Shown piece by piece: positions 9,150 to 22,284 of a stretch of DNA of 64,000 nt (positions are counted from its first letter, which is position 1; every line of letters starts with the position of its first letter). The stretch is from the NCBI RefSeq assembly GCF_003428335.1, contig NZ_CP031704.1, forward strand, positions 2,666,001 to 2,730,000, in the 5' to 3' direction. Under the pieces are notes generated by a model. That model was not told the DNA's origin. It worked only from the letters and a program-made list of their open reading frames with translations, and searched no databases. The position numbers and the translations under genes were made by a program. The DNA is from Solimonas sp. K1W22B-7 (lineage in GTDB: Bacteria; Pseudomonadota; Gammaproteobacteria; Nevskiales; Nevskiaceae).

Positions 9150-9267
9150 AGCCTGGCAGTGTCCTACTCTCACATGGCTATTGCCACACTATCATCGGCG
9201 CTGTGTCGTTTCACTTCCGTGTTCGGGATGGGAACGGGTGGTTCCAACACGCTATGGCCGCCAGGCA
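9150..9267 (-). rRNA. rrf: 5S ribosomal RNA
   Basis: On the minus strand the gene starts TGCCTGGCGGCCATAGCG and ends near ACTGCCAGGC, whose ends pair to form helix I. Internal CCCGAACACGGAAGTGAAAC and GCCGATGATAGTGTGG blocks are typical. The 3' end is placed to within a few bases. Confidence 0.95.
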
Positions 9268-9392
9268 AACTGGCTGACGAGTCGCGACTTTTTAAGGGTC
9301 TCGCCTCATCGAATTGGGTTTGTAGTTAAAACACTGCGACGGTTCTCAATGCCCTTCAGGTACATTGACGTCAAAAATGCTTGAGCGTTATA

Positions 9393-12243
<2,851 letters not shown>

Positions 12244-12402
12244 ATATAACCTCAAACATTCTCTCGAATATTTTCAGCCATAGATTAAATCAATCTATCA
12301 CTTACATTTCGCCGTCAAGCACCTTTGGCATTGAGTCTGATTACTTCCTATTAAAAGGACGTAAACAGATACTTTGTCTACAGTGTTTAACTACAAACCT
12401 AA

Positions 12403-12415
12403 TTGTTAAAGAACA
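12403..12415 (-). promoter_or_regulatory. boxA antitermination element before 23S
   Basis: On the minus strand the spacer between tRNA-Ala and 23S contains TGTTCTTTAACAA, which matches the rRNA boxA consensus bound by NusB/NusE. The remaining 230-bp spacer holds no other recognised gene. Confidence 0.75.
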
Positions 12416-12477
12416 GTTAAATCCACTTTCGCGGATTCATGAAAACATCCACTAGGACGCTTTCATGAATCGGAATT

Positions 12478-12553
12478 TGGTGGAGCCAGTCGGGATCGAA
12501 CCGACGACCCTCTGCTTGCAAAGCAGATGCTCTCCCAGCTGAGCTATGGCCCC
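12478..12553 (-). tRNA. tRNA-Ala (TGC anticodon)
   Basis: A 76-base cloverleaf beginning GGGGCCATAGCTCAGC and ending in an encoded CCA. The anticodon arm reads CTGCTTTGCAAGCAG with TGC anticodon, and the T arm contains GGTTCGATCC. It is in the usual place between tRNA-Ile and 23S. Confidence 0.97.
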
Positions 12554-12583
12554 GGTGACCAACGCGCCTTTGTCTGCCAAAGA

Positions 12584-12660
<77 letters not shown>

Positions 12661-12747
12661 AGGTGCGTGTGAACCGCCAGGCGGCGATTCCGACTGTCTT
12701 AGCAAGTAACTTGTGTGGATGCTCCCAGAGACGCTTCGAAGCGTTCT

Positions 12748-14279
<1,532 letters not shown>

Positions 14280-14446
14280 AATTTTTATAACTGGATCAAG
14301 CACTCTCAGCCCCGAAGGACCTAAAGCGCTCAGAGTTATTCCCCGTTTAGCTCAATTTTTAACATTGGCTCTACGTTGATACTCTCGGTTTTGTTGCTAT
14401 GGCTTCTGCCACGCTCCGGGAGCACCCACACAAATTACTTGCTAAT

Positions 14447-14460
14447 TTGTTCTTAAAGAT
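14447..14460 (-). promoter_or_regulatory. Leader boxA of the rRNA operon
   Basis: The minus strand reads ATCTTTAAGAACAAATTAGC, then GTAATTTGTGTGGGTGCTCC. This copies the arrangement of the E. coli rrn leader boxA followed by boxC-like sequence, about 170 bp before mature 16S. Confidence 0.65.
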
Positions 14461-14511
14461 CAGTGCTTTAGGGCTTCCAACGTTTCCGTCGTTGCCGTCA
14501 GCGGGGGGCGA

Positions 14512-14539
14512 ATAATAGGCGATTTTCGGGTCGGCGCAA
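14512..14539 (-). promoter_or_regulatory. rRNA operon promoter (sigma70, P1-like)
   Basis: On the minus strand TTGCGC (14534-14539) and TATTAT (14512-14517) are separated by 16 bp. A GC-rich discriminator TCGCCCCCCGC follows the -10, as in stringently controlled rrn P1 promoters. Upstream lies an A/T-rich block with an AAAAAAA run that fits an UP element. Confidence 0.8.
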
Positions 14540-14808
14540 CAGCTTTTTTTCAAAGAAATATCAAGTTGCTGTTTTTAAACGGTTTCCTGATCAGGCCCGA
14601 GTCCCCGCCAGCCCCCATCGCGACTCCGCCAAGCATTGGATCGGCATGGCATTTCCTCCCGGAGGTTCGATCAACCCCGCCGATTGGCGACAGGAATCAG
14701 CGCGCTGCACGTCCTGCTGCCGGCAGAGCCGCTGAAATGGCAGGATACCCATGCGACCCGGTTCCTGGAGTCGTTCTCGCTGCTGGACTGGCAAATCACC
14801 CTTCGCCC

Positions 14809-15117
14809 ATGACTTCCCGCCTCCGGGCAAAGCTGTCCGAACACGCCCTGCCCCTGCTGGGCGCGCTGGCCGTCGGAGGCCTGGCGCTGCTGCTGCTCTG
14901 GACCCTGCAGACGTCGGTGGAGATGGAGTCCTATGACCCGTCGAAGCATGACAGAGTGCGCGTGGTGACGATCGACCAGGCAAAGCAGAAGGAATGCCTG
15001 GACCGCTATCCCGTAGAGCAGCGCAGGAGCGTGGGCTACCTGCACTGCACCGAGGGCTATGTGTACGAGCGGCGGCAGGATTTCTTCGTCGACAAGCGGC
15101 CTGCCGTGGCACCCTGA
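14809..15117 (+). CDS. Small single-pass membrane protein, unknown function
   Basis: A 102-residue product starting MTSRLRAKLSEH, with one strong membrane segment at about residues 14-32. A hydrophilic part follows with two Cys (KECLDRYP and YLHCTEGYVY) that could pair outside the cytoplasm. Conserved-looking residues argue that it is real, but I do not recognise the family. No clear ribosome site precedes the ATG, so the start is uncertain. It is convergent with the cytochrome c gene next to it. Confidence 0.5.
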   Translation: MTSRLRAKLSEHALPLLGALAVGGLALLLLWTLQTSVEMESYDPSKHDRVRVVTIDQAKQKECLDRYPVEQRRSVGYLHCTEGYVYERRQDFFVDKRPAVAP

Positions 15118-15133
15118 GCGCGGTGCCTGCCGT

Positions 15134-16420
15134 TCACCACAGCGGCCCCTGTCGGTTCAGCCCGACCTCGGCCGCCGATACCGGCCGGCCCTGGTTGCCC
15201 CAGGCGCCGCGGGTGTAGGTCAGCACGTCGGCAATCTGCTCGTTGCTCAGGGTGCTGCCGAAGGGCGGCATGCCGAAGGGACGCGGGTTGCCGGCAGTGC
15301 CCGGGGCGTAGCCGCCGAACAGGATTGCGCGGATCGGGTTGACCGCAGATTCCATGGTGACGGCGCGGTTGCCGCGCAGCGCAGGCGCCATCGGCGGGGC
15401 ACCCTCGCCCGCTTCACCATGGCAGTTGGCGCAATGTTCCGTGTAGATCGCCGCGCCGCGCTTGGCCATGTGATCCACGGCCTGGGCCCGAACCTGGATC
15501 ACGCCCCTGGTGGCCGGTGGCCGGGTCGGTGCCAGCGACTTGAGGTAGGTCGCCATGGCGCCGAGATCTTCGGCGGAAGCGTGCTGCAGGCTCTCGTAGA
15601 CCACTTCGGCCATCGGCCCCAGCGTCGATGCCCGCGGCGCAACGCCGTCGCGCAGCAAGGCCACGATCTCTTCCTGCGGCCAGTCCTGCACGCCTGCTTC
15701 TGCCGGCGCGGCCAGCGCGGGCGCGTACCAGTTCAGCACCAGCCCGCCGGCCGGGTTGTCGCGCGACTGCACGGCGCCCAGTGCGTTGCGTGCCTCGTGG
15801 CAGGCGCTGCAGTGGCCCAGGCCCTGCACCAGGTAGGCGCCGCGGTTCCACTGCGCGTCACGCGCGCCGTCCGGCTGGTACACACCCGGCCGGAAGAACA
15901 GTGCGCGCCAGCCCACCAGCAGCAGGCGGTAATTGTAGGGAAACTCCAGGCGGTGCTCGCGCCGCGGCTCGCTTACCGGCGGCAGGCCCTTGAGGTAGGC
16001 GAACATCGCATCGCTGTCGTCGCGGGTCAGCCTGGTGTAGTTGGTGTACGGAAACGACGGGTACAGCAGCGAGCCGTCGCGCGAGCGGCCTTCGTGCAGC
16101 GCCTTCCAGAAATCGTCGGCCGACCACTCGCCCAGGCCGGTCTCGTTGTCCGGCGTGAGATTGGGCGAGTAGAACGTGCCGAAAGGCGTCGGGATCGCCC
16201 GCCCGCCGGCGTAGTCGGCGCCGCCCTGGCGCGTGTGGCAGGCCATGCAGTCGCCGACGCGCACCAGGTAACGTCCGCGCTCGGTGGCGGCGATGCCTGT
16301 GGGCGGTTGCAAGGGGCTGGTTGCCGACAAGTCACCGGGATCGGCGCGCAAGCCCAGCCAGGACACTGCAGCCGCCAGCGCGATGCCCAGCAGCAGCACG
16401 GCAAGGACGAGGCGCTTCAT
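15134..16420 (-). CDS. Triheme cytochrome c (dehydrogenase cytochrome-subunit type)
   Basis: A 428-residue secreted c-type cytochrome with an N-terminal hydrophobic signal or anchor (residues about 1-22). Three heme motifs are visible: CMACH near residue 58, CSACH near 204 and CANCH near 330. The arrangement and the GGRAIPTPFGTFYSPNLTPD segment match cytochrome subunits of membrane alcohol, gluconate or sorbosone dehydrogenases, which pass electrons to the respiratory chain. Axial Met candidates include GMPPFG. The start ATG overlaps the upstream cytochrome stop by four bases (ATGA). No dehydrogenase flavoprotein or quinoprotein is adjacent, so the electron donor is unknown. Confidence 0.88.
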   Translation of the reverse strand: MKRLVLAVLLLGIALAAAVSWLGLRADPGDLSATSPLQPPTGIAATERGRYLVRVGDCMACHTRQGGADYAGGRAIPTPFGTFYSPNLTPDNETGLGEWSADDFWKALHEGRSRDGSLLYPSFPYTNYTRLTRDDSDAMFAYLKGLPPVSEPRREHRLEFPYNYRLLLVGWRALFFRPGVYQPDGARDAQWNRGAYLVQGLGHCSACHEARNALGAVQSRDNPAGGLVLNWYAPALAAPAEAGVQDWPQEEIVALLRDGVAPRASTLGPMAEVVYESLQHASAEDLGAMATYLKSLAPTRPPATRGVIQVRAQAVDHMAKRGAAIYTEHCANCHGEAGEGAPPMAPALRGNRAVTMESAVNPIRAILFGGYAPGTAGNPRPFGMPPFGSTLSNEQIADVLTYTRGAWGNQGRPVSAAEVGLNRQGPLW

Positions 16421-17124
16421 TGCACGCCCTCCTTGCTGCCGACACTGCCGCAGTCCAGCGGCAGCGCCTGGGGCAGGCTGGCGGCCGGGTGCGGGTCTGC
16501 CGGCATCGGTTGCGCGGCCAGCCATGCGGCCACGGCACCGATGTCTTCAGGGCTGAGCCTGGCCGTGATCGCGGCCATGCAATCCGGCGCCTTGCCATGG
16601 CGCGTACCCTCGCGCCAGGCCCCGAACTGTGCGACCAGGTAGTCGTAGGGCAGGCCCAGCAAGCCGGGAATGTCCGGCGCCACGCCGGTCATCTTCTGGC
16701 CGTGGCAATCGTTGCAGGCCGGCACGCCACGCGCGGCATCACCCTGCCGCACCAGCTGCAGGCCGTGCTGCAGGCGCGCGGCATCGGCCTGGGTCGGCTG
16801 CGGTGCCGGGTACGGCAGCGACAGCGCGGAGAAGTACTGCGCCATCTCGCGCAGGTAAGCGTCGGACTGACGCTCCAGCAGGTAACTCATCTGCGCGTTG
16901 AGCCGGCGGCCTTCGCGGAAGTTGAGCAGCTGGTGATAGAGATAGCCGGCCGGCTTGCCGGCGATGCGCGGATAGAAACCATCGCTGGTGGCGCGGCCCT
17001 CGGCACCGTGGCAGGCGGCACAGGGAAGCAGGCGCTGGGCGATGCTGTCTTCCGGCGGGGCAGCCTGCGCCGAGCCCCACAGCAGCAGCGAGGCCAGCAG
17101 CACAAACCGGGGTATGCGCGACAT
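16417..17124 (-). CDS. Diheme cytochrome c, c4-like
   Basis: A 235-residue periplasmic protein with a clear signal peptide (residues 1-21, cleavage after AQA). It has two heme sites, CAACH near residue 35 and CNDCH near 138, each heading a cytochrome c domain. The MSYLLERQSDAYL and DIPGLLGLPYDYL segments resemble cytochrome c4 and related diheme carriers. It is translated just before the triheme cytochrome, and the two genes overlap. The pair probably forms an electron-transfer unit toward a terminal oxidase. Confidence 0.86.
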   Translation of the reverse strand: MSRIPRFVLLASLLLWGSAQAAPPEDSIAQRLLPCAACHGAEGRATSDGFYPRIAGKPAGYLYHQLLNFREGRRLNAQMSYLLERQSDAYLREMAQYFSALSLPYPAPQPTQADAARLQHGLQLVRQGDAARGVPACNDCHGQKMTGVAPDIPGLLGLPYDYLVAQFGAWREGTRHGKAPDCMAAITARLSPEDIGAVAAWLAAQPMPADPHPAASLPQALPLDCGSVGSKEGVQ

Positions 17125-17218
17125 TACCTGGGCTCCGTTCTTCGACCGGCCGGGATGCTACGCCTGATGCCGGTCGACGGACAGTCTTCAGGGCCTGTCA
17201 AATTGTCCCAGTGCTCGC

Positions 17219-18385
17219 CTAGAACGCCGCGATCCCCGTCTGCGCACGCCCCAGGATCAGCGCGTGGACGTCGTGCGTGCCCTCGTAGGTGTTCACGGAT
17301 TCCAGGTTCATCAGGTGACGGATCACATGGTACTCGTCGGAGATGCCGTTGCCGCCGTGCATGTCGCGTGCGCTGCGGGCGATCTCCAGTGCCTTGCCGG
17401 CGTTGTTGCGCTTGATCAGCGAGATCATCTCGGGCTGCGCCCTGCCCTCGTCCATCAGGCGGCCGACGCGCAGGCAGGCCTGCAGGCCCAGGCTGATCTC
17501 GGTCTGCATGTTGACGAGCTTGAGCTGCACCAGCTGGGTGGCGGCCAGCGGCCGGCCGAACTGCTTGCGCTCCATCGTGTAGTTGCGCGCGGCCTGCCAG
17601 CAGAACTCCGCCGCACCCAGCGCGCCCCAGGCGATGCCGTAGCGCGCCTTGTTGAGACAGCCGAAGGGTCCCTTGAGGCCGCTGACGCCGGCCAGCAGCT
17701 GTTCCCCCGGCACGAAGACCTCGTCCATCAGGATCTGCCCGGTGAGGGAGGCGCGCAGGCTGAACTTGCCCTCGATCTTGCGCGTCTCCAGGCCCGCCAT
17801 GCCGCGCTCCAGGATGAAGCCGCGGATCGCGCCGTCGTCGTCCTTGGCCCAGACCACGAACACGTCCGCGATCGGTGCATTGGTGATCCAGGTCTTGCTG
17901 CCGTGCAGCCGGTAGCCGCCGTCCACCTTGCGTGCACGCGTCAGCATGCCGCCCGGATCGGAACCATGGTCCGGCTCGGTGAGCCCGAAGCAGCCCACCC
18001 AATCGCCGCTGGCCAGCTTCGGCAGGTACTTCTGCCGCTGCGCCTCCGAGCCGTAAGCATGGATCGGGTGCATCACCAGGCTGGACTGCACGCTCATCAC
18101 CGAGCGGTATCCGGAATCGACGCGCTCCACCTCGCGCGCGACCAGCCCGTAGGAGACGTAGTTGAGTCCGGCGCAGCCGTAACCCTGCAGCGTCGGGCCG
18201 AGCAGACCTTGCTCGCCCATCTCCCGCACGATCGCCCGGTCGAAGCGCTCGTGGCGATGGGCATCGCGCACCTGCGGCATGAGGCGGGACTGGCACCAGT
18301 CGTGCGCCGAGTCCCGCGCCAGCTTTTCCTCGGCGCTGAGCTGGTCCTCCAGCAGCAGCGCGTCGTCCCAGCGGAATCCGCTCAA
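17219..18385 (-). CDS. gcdH: Glutaryl-CoA dehydrogenase (acyl-CoA dehydrogenase family)
   Basis: Flavoenzyme that oxidises and decarboxylates glutaryl-CoA to crotonyl-CoA in lysine, tryptophan or aromatic degradation. The 388-residue length and motifs fit: [26 protein letters not shown] for [14 protein letters not shown], and near the end [15 protein letters not shown] with the catalytic Glu. The start ATG at 18385 overlaps the transporter stop by four bases, so it is cotranslated with an RND/MMPL protein. Regulation is not visible. The close match to the GcdH-specific C-terminus makes a general acyl-CoA dehydrogenase less likely. Confidence 0.92.
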   Translation of the reverse strand: MSGFRWDDALLLEDQLSAEEKLARDSAHDWCQSRLMPQVRDAHRHERFDRAIVREMGEQGLLGPTLQGYGCAGLNYVSYGLVAREVERVDSGYRSVMSVQSSLVMHPIHAYGSEAQRQKYLPKLASGDWVGCFGLTEPDHGSDPGGMLTRARKVDGGYRLHGSKTWITNAPIADVFVVWAKDDDGAIRGFILERGMAGLETRKIEGKFSLRASLTGQILMDEVFVPGEQLLAGVSGLKGPFGCLNKARYGIAWGALGAAEFCWQAARNYTMERKQFGRPLAATQLVQLKLVNMQTEISLGLQACLRVGRLMDEGRAQPEMISLIKRNNAGKALEIARSARDMHGGNGISDEYHVIRHLMNLESVNTYEGTHDVHALILGRAQTGIAAF

Positions 18386-20952
18386 GCGGCCCCCTCCTCC
18401 TGCTTCTGGGGCTTGAGCAGGAACGCGGCGAAGGCCGGCAGCAGCAGCACCGCCGCCACTGCGTTGGCGAGGAACATGATCGTCAGCAGGATGCCCATGT
18501 CCACCTGGAACTGCAGGCCGGACATCAGCCAGGTGCAGACGCTCGCCGCCAGTGCCAGTGCCGTGAACAGCACCGCCTTGCCGGTCTGGTGCAGGGTCTG
18601 CTCATAGGCCTTGCGCAGGGTCATGCCCTTGTTCACGCATTCCTCGAGCACGCTGTAGATATAGATGCCGTAGTCCACGCCGATGCCGGCGGCGAAGGCC
18701 GCGACGGGCAGCGTGGAGACCTTGACGCCGATCTGCAGGAACACCATCACCGCGTAGGACAACACCGAGACCAGCGCCAGCGGCACCAGCACGCAGATCA
18801 GGCCGGAGAAGCTGCGGAACGACAGGAACACGCAGACGCCGATCCCCAGGTAGACCCACAGCAGGATCGGCCGCTCGGTTTCCCGGATCACGTCGTTGGC
18901 GGCGGCCATGACGCCGACGTTGCCGGTGGCGAGCTTGAGCTTGACCGGGGAGTCCGGGCCCCGCTCCTCCTCGAACTTCTTCACCGCCGCGATGATGCCG
19001 TCGATCGTGTCGGCCTTGTGATCCGCGGTGAAGATCAGCACCGGGATCGCGCTGCAGTCGTTGTTGAGCAGCCCGGTGGACGGCGGGATCGGCTGCAGGG
19101 TGATGACGAAGCCGTCGGCGTTGCGCGGCAGCACGCGCCACTTGGGGTTGCTCTCGTTGAAGGCTTCGAACACCAGGCGCGACATCTGCGGCAGCGACAG
19201 CGTCGATTGCACGCCCGGCGTGTTCTGCATGCGCCAGGCAAAGTCGTCGATGAGGTTCATCGCATGCTTGTCGATGCAGCTGTCCTTGGGGGCCTCGGCT
19301 ACGACCTTGAGGATGTCCACGCCGATGGAGAACTCGCGCACGATCGCCGCGGTGTCCTTGTTGTAGCGCGAATCCGGGCGCAGTTCGGGCACGCCGTTGT
19401 GCAGTTCGCCGATCTCGAGATCGCGCCCCACCCATTCGGCCCAGCCGTAGACCAGCACGGAGATGACCAGCACCACTGCGGCCACCGGCTTGAGCGTGAT
19501 GGCTGAAATGGCGGTCCACACCGGCGCGAAGACTGCATCGCGGCGGCGCTGATGCTCGCGGAAACGCACCGGATCGGGCAGCGTGGCGTAGGACAGCAGG
19601 CAGGGCAGCAGGATCTTCTTGCAGACGATGATCGCCACCAGGCCGAACATGGCGTTGATCGCCATTTCCTGGACGATGCCGATCGGCACCAGCAGGATCG
19701 TGCCGAAGCCGACCACGTTGGTCAGCACCGCGGAGATGCCGGGAATCACCAGGCGGCGATAGGTGGCGCGCGAGGCCTCGAAGCTGTCCTGGCCATGGTC
19801 GGCCACCTCGTACAGCCAGAAGCTGGTGATCTGGATGCCGTGGGAAACGCCGATCGCCAGCACCAGGAACGGCACCAGGATCGCGAACGGATCCAGGCCG
19901 AAGCCGAACAGGTGCAGGAAGCCCAGTTCCCAGACCACCGCCAAGGTCGAGCAGGTCAGCGGAATCAGCGCGATGCGCAGCGAGCCGCAATACCACCACA
20001 GCAGCAGCAGCGTCAGCAGCAGCGTCAACCCGAAGAAGCCGACCACTTCCAGCGTGGCGTCGGAGATATCGCCGACCACCTTGGCGAAGCCGATGATGTG
20101 GATGTCGACATTGGGGTTGTAGTCGGGATTGGCCACCTCGGTGGCCACCAGCGCGTTACCGGGAATCTCGTGGGTGCGCGTCTCGCCGTTCTCGTCGGTG
20201 TGGTCGATGTCGAAGCTTTCCATCCACAGCGGCCAGCGCAGCTTGCTGTAGCCGAGGCGGATCAGGTCGCCGGACTTGAATGGCGCCAGGTCATGCTTGA
20301 GCTTGTACTCGAACATCTTCGGCTGCATGAAGCGGCCGCGGATGTCCTCGATCTTGTGCGCCATGCGCACGTAATCCAGCGGCTGCTTGCTGATCGGGTC
20401 CGTTTCCAGCAGCTCGGAGAACACCATCGCACCGCCCTGGTCGTTGGCCACCAGGCGACCGACGACGTTGGCCTTGGCCACGTTCTCGCGGATCTTCGTG
20501 AACATCTCCGGCGTCGGGGCGTATTCGGCCGGCACCACGTTGCCGCCGGCGAAGCCGTCTTCCACCACCTCGATGTAGCGCACGTCGGGTGTGAAGATCG
20601 AGCTGACGCGCGCCGTGTCCATGCCGCGGGTGAAGAACACCGCGTCGGTGAGACTGCGCAGCGTGCGCAGGTACTCGGCGTTGTAGATGTTGCCTTCCTT
20701 CTGCACCGCGGCGAACAGCACCAGGTTGGCACCGCCGAATTCGCGCTGGTACTGCTTGAACACCTGGATGTACGGATGCCCCAGCGGCAGCTGCTTCTCG
20801 AAGCCGGTTTCCGGGCGCAGGTGGAAGGCCTGCCAGGCCATGAACAAGGTCAGCAGTCCCAGCACCAGCAGCGTGCGCGGCCGGCGACCGAACACGATCG
20901 GCTCGGTCACGCGGATAAAGAGCTGCGAAAAACGCCCACGCGCGTCGTGCAT
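18382..20952 (-). CDS. RND superfamily (MMPL-type) membrane transporter
   Basis: An 856-residue inner-membrane protein with the duplicated layout of RND/MMPL exporters. TM1 is near residues 27-43, followed by a large periplasmic domain (about 45-285). A block of membrane segments spans about 305-460, then a second periplasmic domain (about 500-690) and a final membrane block (about 695-850). Conserved segments include [18 protein letters not shown] and [15 protein letters not shown], which carry the Gly/Asp residues of the proton relay. MMPL proteins move hydrophobic substrates such as lipids or hopanoids. Coupling to gcdH by an ATGA overlap is unusual and gives no firm substrate. Confidence 0.88.
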   Translation of the reverse strand: MHDARGRFSQLFIRVTEPIVFGRRPRTLLVLGLLTLFMAWQAFHLRPETGFEKQLPLGHPYIQVFKQYQREFGGANLVLFAAVQKEGNIYNAEYLRTLRSLTDAVFFTRGMDTARVSSIFTPDVRYIEVVEDGFAGGNVVPAEYAPTPEMFTKIRENVAKANVVGRLVANDQGGAMVFSELLETDPISKQPLDYVRMAHKIEDIRGRFMQPKMFEYKLKHDLAPFKSGDLIRLGYSKLRWPLWMESFDIDHTDENGETRTHEIPGNALVATEVANPDYNPNVDIHIIGFAKVVGDISDATLEVVGFFGLTLLLTLLLLWWYCGSLRIALIPLTCSTLAVVWELGFLHLFGFGLDPFAILVPFLVLAIGVSHGIQITSFWLYEVADHGQDSFEASRATYRRLVIPGISAVLTNVVGFGTILLVPIGIVQEMAINAMFGLVAIIVCKKILLPCLLSYATLPDPVRFREHQRRRDAVFAPVWTAISAITLKPVAAVVLVISVLVYGWAEWVGRDLEIGELHNGVPELRPDSRYNKDTAAIVREFSIGVDILKVVAEAPKDSCIDKHAMNLIDDFAWRMQNTPGVQSTLSLPQMSRLVFEAFNESNPKWRVLPRNADGFVITLQPIPPSTGLLNNDCSAIPVLIFTADHKADTIDGIIAAVKKFEEERGPDSPVKLKLATGNVGVMAAANDVIRETERPILLWVYLGIGVCVFLSFRSFSGLICVLVPLALVSVLSYAVMVFLQIGVKVSTLPVAAFAAGIGVDYGIYIYSVLEECVNKGMTLRKAYEQTLHQTGKAVLFTALALAASVCTWLMSGLQFQVDMGILLTIMFLANAVAAVLLLPAFAAFLLKPQKQEEGAA

Positions 20953-21074
20953 CTGTTCTCCCCCACCTTATAGTCGTTCTGATATCCCGGGCACTGACCG
21001 GGTGGCCGATGTTGGCACGATGTGACCCGTACTTACGAGCCCCGCTTCGTTCCGGTCGCGCGGGCCCGGGACGA

Positions 21075-21803
21075 TCAGCGGCAAAGCACCGGGCGGATCG
21101 TCGGGTTCTCCTTCAGCTCGACCAGGCGGCTGCGGACCTTGCCCGCCACCGGCGAATCGGGAAAGCGCTTCACGAAACCCCGCAGTTCCCGGCTGACGCT
21201 GGCCTCGTCGCTGCAGGTGCAGACGCCGAGTGCCACCACTTCTTCCAGGTCCGTCAGCGTCTGGCGCGTGAAGCCGGCATAGGCCTGCGGATACTTGCGG
21301 GCGAAGCCGCGCCAGCCTTCGTACTGCTTCGCCACCACCCCTTCGCCGAAGCGTACGCAGGGAGTGGGCCGCTTGCCCAGGCTGAGGTAGGCCGGCAGCA
21401 GTTCCGGGCTCCAGTAGGCCCGGTAGAGGCGGAAGAACTCGCGGTCCATCACGCCGCCATGGACCTGCGCCAGCCGATCCAGGAAGGCGGCATCGGGCTG
21501 GGCATAGACATCGAAGCCGCGCGACAGCGTGAATCCGCGCAGCTCGGCGCGCAGCTGGCCATAGGCGGGCTCGTCCAGCCGCTCGAGCCAGGCCTGGTCG
21601 CCCAGGCCCTCGATCTCCATCAGGGCATCCTGGGCGGCAAGCGCCGCGGCCATGAGCGGCTCCAGCGACACCGGGGCCGTCGCGGCCTCCACCCCCGCGA
21701 GTGCCTTGAGGTAGGCGTCCAGCGCCGCCGGTCGTACCGGCTCGGCCTGCGCCAGGCCTGCAAGGCCCAGCAATGCAGCGACAAGGACGATGCGCAATTT
21801 CAT
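21075..21803 (-). CDS. Secreted protein of unknown function
   Basis: A 242-residue product with a signal peptide (residues about 1-20, AQA cleavage site). The mature part is helical, with a CVRFGEGVVAKQYEGW segment and a CTCSDEASVSRELR segment. Four Cys could form disulfides, including the last Cys-Arg. I do not recognise the family. The chosen ATG at 21803 begins the signal peptide; the frame is open further upstream but has no signal there. It lies downstream of nothing on its strand and faces the GGDEF/EAL gene across a 480-bp intergenic region. Confidence 0.65.
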   Translation of the reverse strand: MKLRIVLVAALLGLAGLAQAEPVRPAALDAYLKALAGVEAATAPVSLEPLMAAALAAQDALMEIEGLGDQAWLERLDEPAYGQLRAELRGFTLSRGFDVYAQPDAAFLDRLAQVHGGVMDREFFRLYRAYWSPELLPAYLSLGKRPTPCVRFGEGVVAKQYEGWRGFARKYPQAYAGFTRQTLTDLEEVVALGVCTCSDEASVSRELRGFVKRFPDSPVAGKVRSRLVELKENPTIRPVLCR

Positions 21804-22284
21804 GACGGGGTGGCTCCTGGAAATGGGGTGGGCAGGCTCGATGGGATGACCGCCGGAAAAGGGGGCGTCGCAGCGGCACGATCCCGCCGCCGATATAAAG
21901 TTTAATATTTTCATCACGATGTGACGATAATCTTGGGCAATCCCAAATAAACACCCTGGTATGGGACAAAAGTTGCCTGGGGCCAAACTTACTAGCTGAC
22001 TCATTCGTCAGCTAAGCCCCCTGCGCGGTATCATTGCACCCAATCGGGGGGTTCCTTGAATCAAGCCTCCGGCGCCGCCCCATGCAGGTCATGGGAGTAC
22101 CCGCGCCGGCGGCGGTGTATTGGGTGAATCCCGCTGCATTGTCGGCCAAACAAGCGTCTCAAGCGCCACCGCGGCTCCGCGCAGCGCCAACAGGAGGGTT
22201 CGTGTCAGTGACGGTGGGATTCGCAAGGGGCGTGGCCCCGGATTTGCTTGCGCTCCTGACTCTGCCGCTTCCTCCCACCCTCCG
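21804..22284. other. Divergent intergenic region without genes
   Basis: Between the secreted-protein gene and the GGDEF/EAL gene. It holds an AT-rich patch around 21895-21930, a 22-bp inverted repeat at 21993-22014, and otherwise GC-rich sequence. An open frame from 22120 runs into the GGDEF/EAL gene, but its first 55 residues look random. Confidence 0.5.
21993..22014. promoter_or_regulatory. 22-bp inverted repeat, possible operator
   Basis: Perfect 8-bp arms TAGCTGAC and GTCAGCTA around TCATTC. The TGAC-N6-GTCA core resembles operators of TetR-type repressors. It could control the secreted-protein gene on the left (190 bp away) or the GGDEF/EAL gene on the right (270 bp). No regulator gene is adjacent. 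Confidence 0.4.

Larger units (their letters stand above)
14280..14808. other. Gene-free stretch: rRNA leader, promoter and upstream region
   Basis: From 14280 to about 14505 this is the transcribed 16S leader with boxA. From 14512 to about 14585 it holds the rrn promoter and an A/T-rich upstream stretch. From 14590 to 14808 I see no convincing gene. An open frame running through it into the small membrane protein crosses the rrn promoter, has a Pro/Arg-rich composition and lacks a ribosome site. Confidence 0.6.

Noticed and set aside
14566-14808. N-terminal extension of the small membrane protein back to 14566
   Set aside because: It would start within the rRNA promoter upstream region, is Pro/Arg-rich and has no ribosome site; the membrane segment and conserved part begin after 14809.
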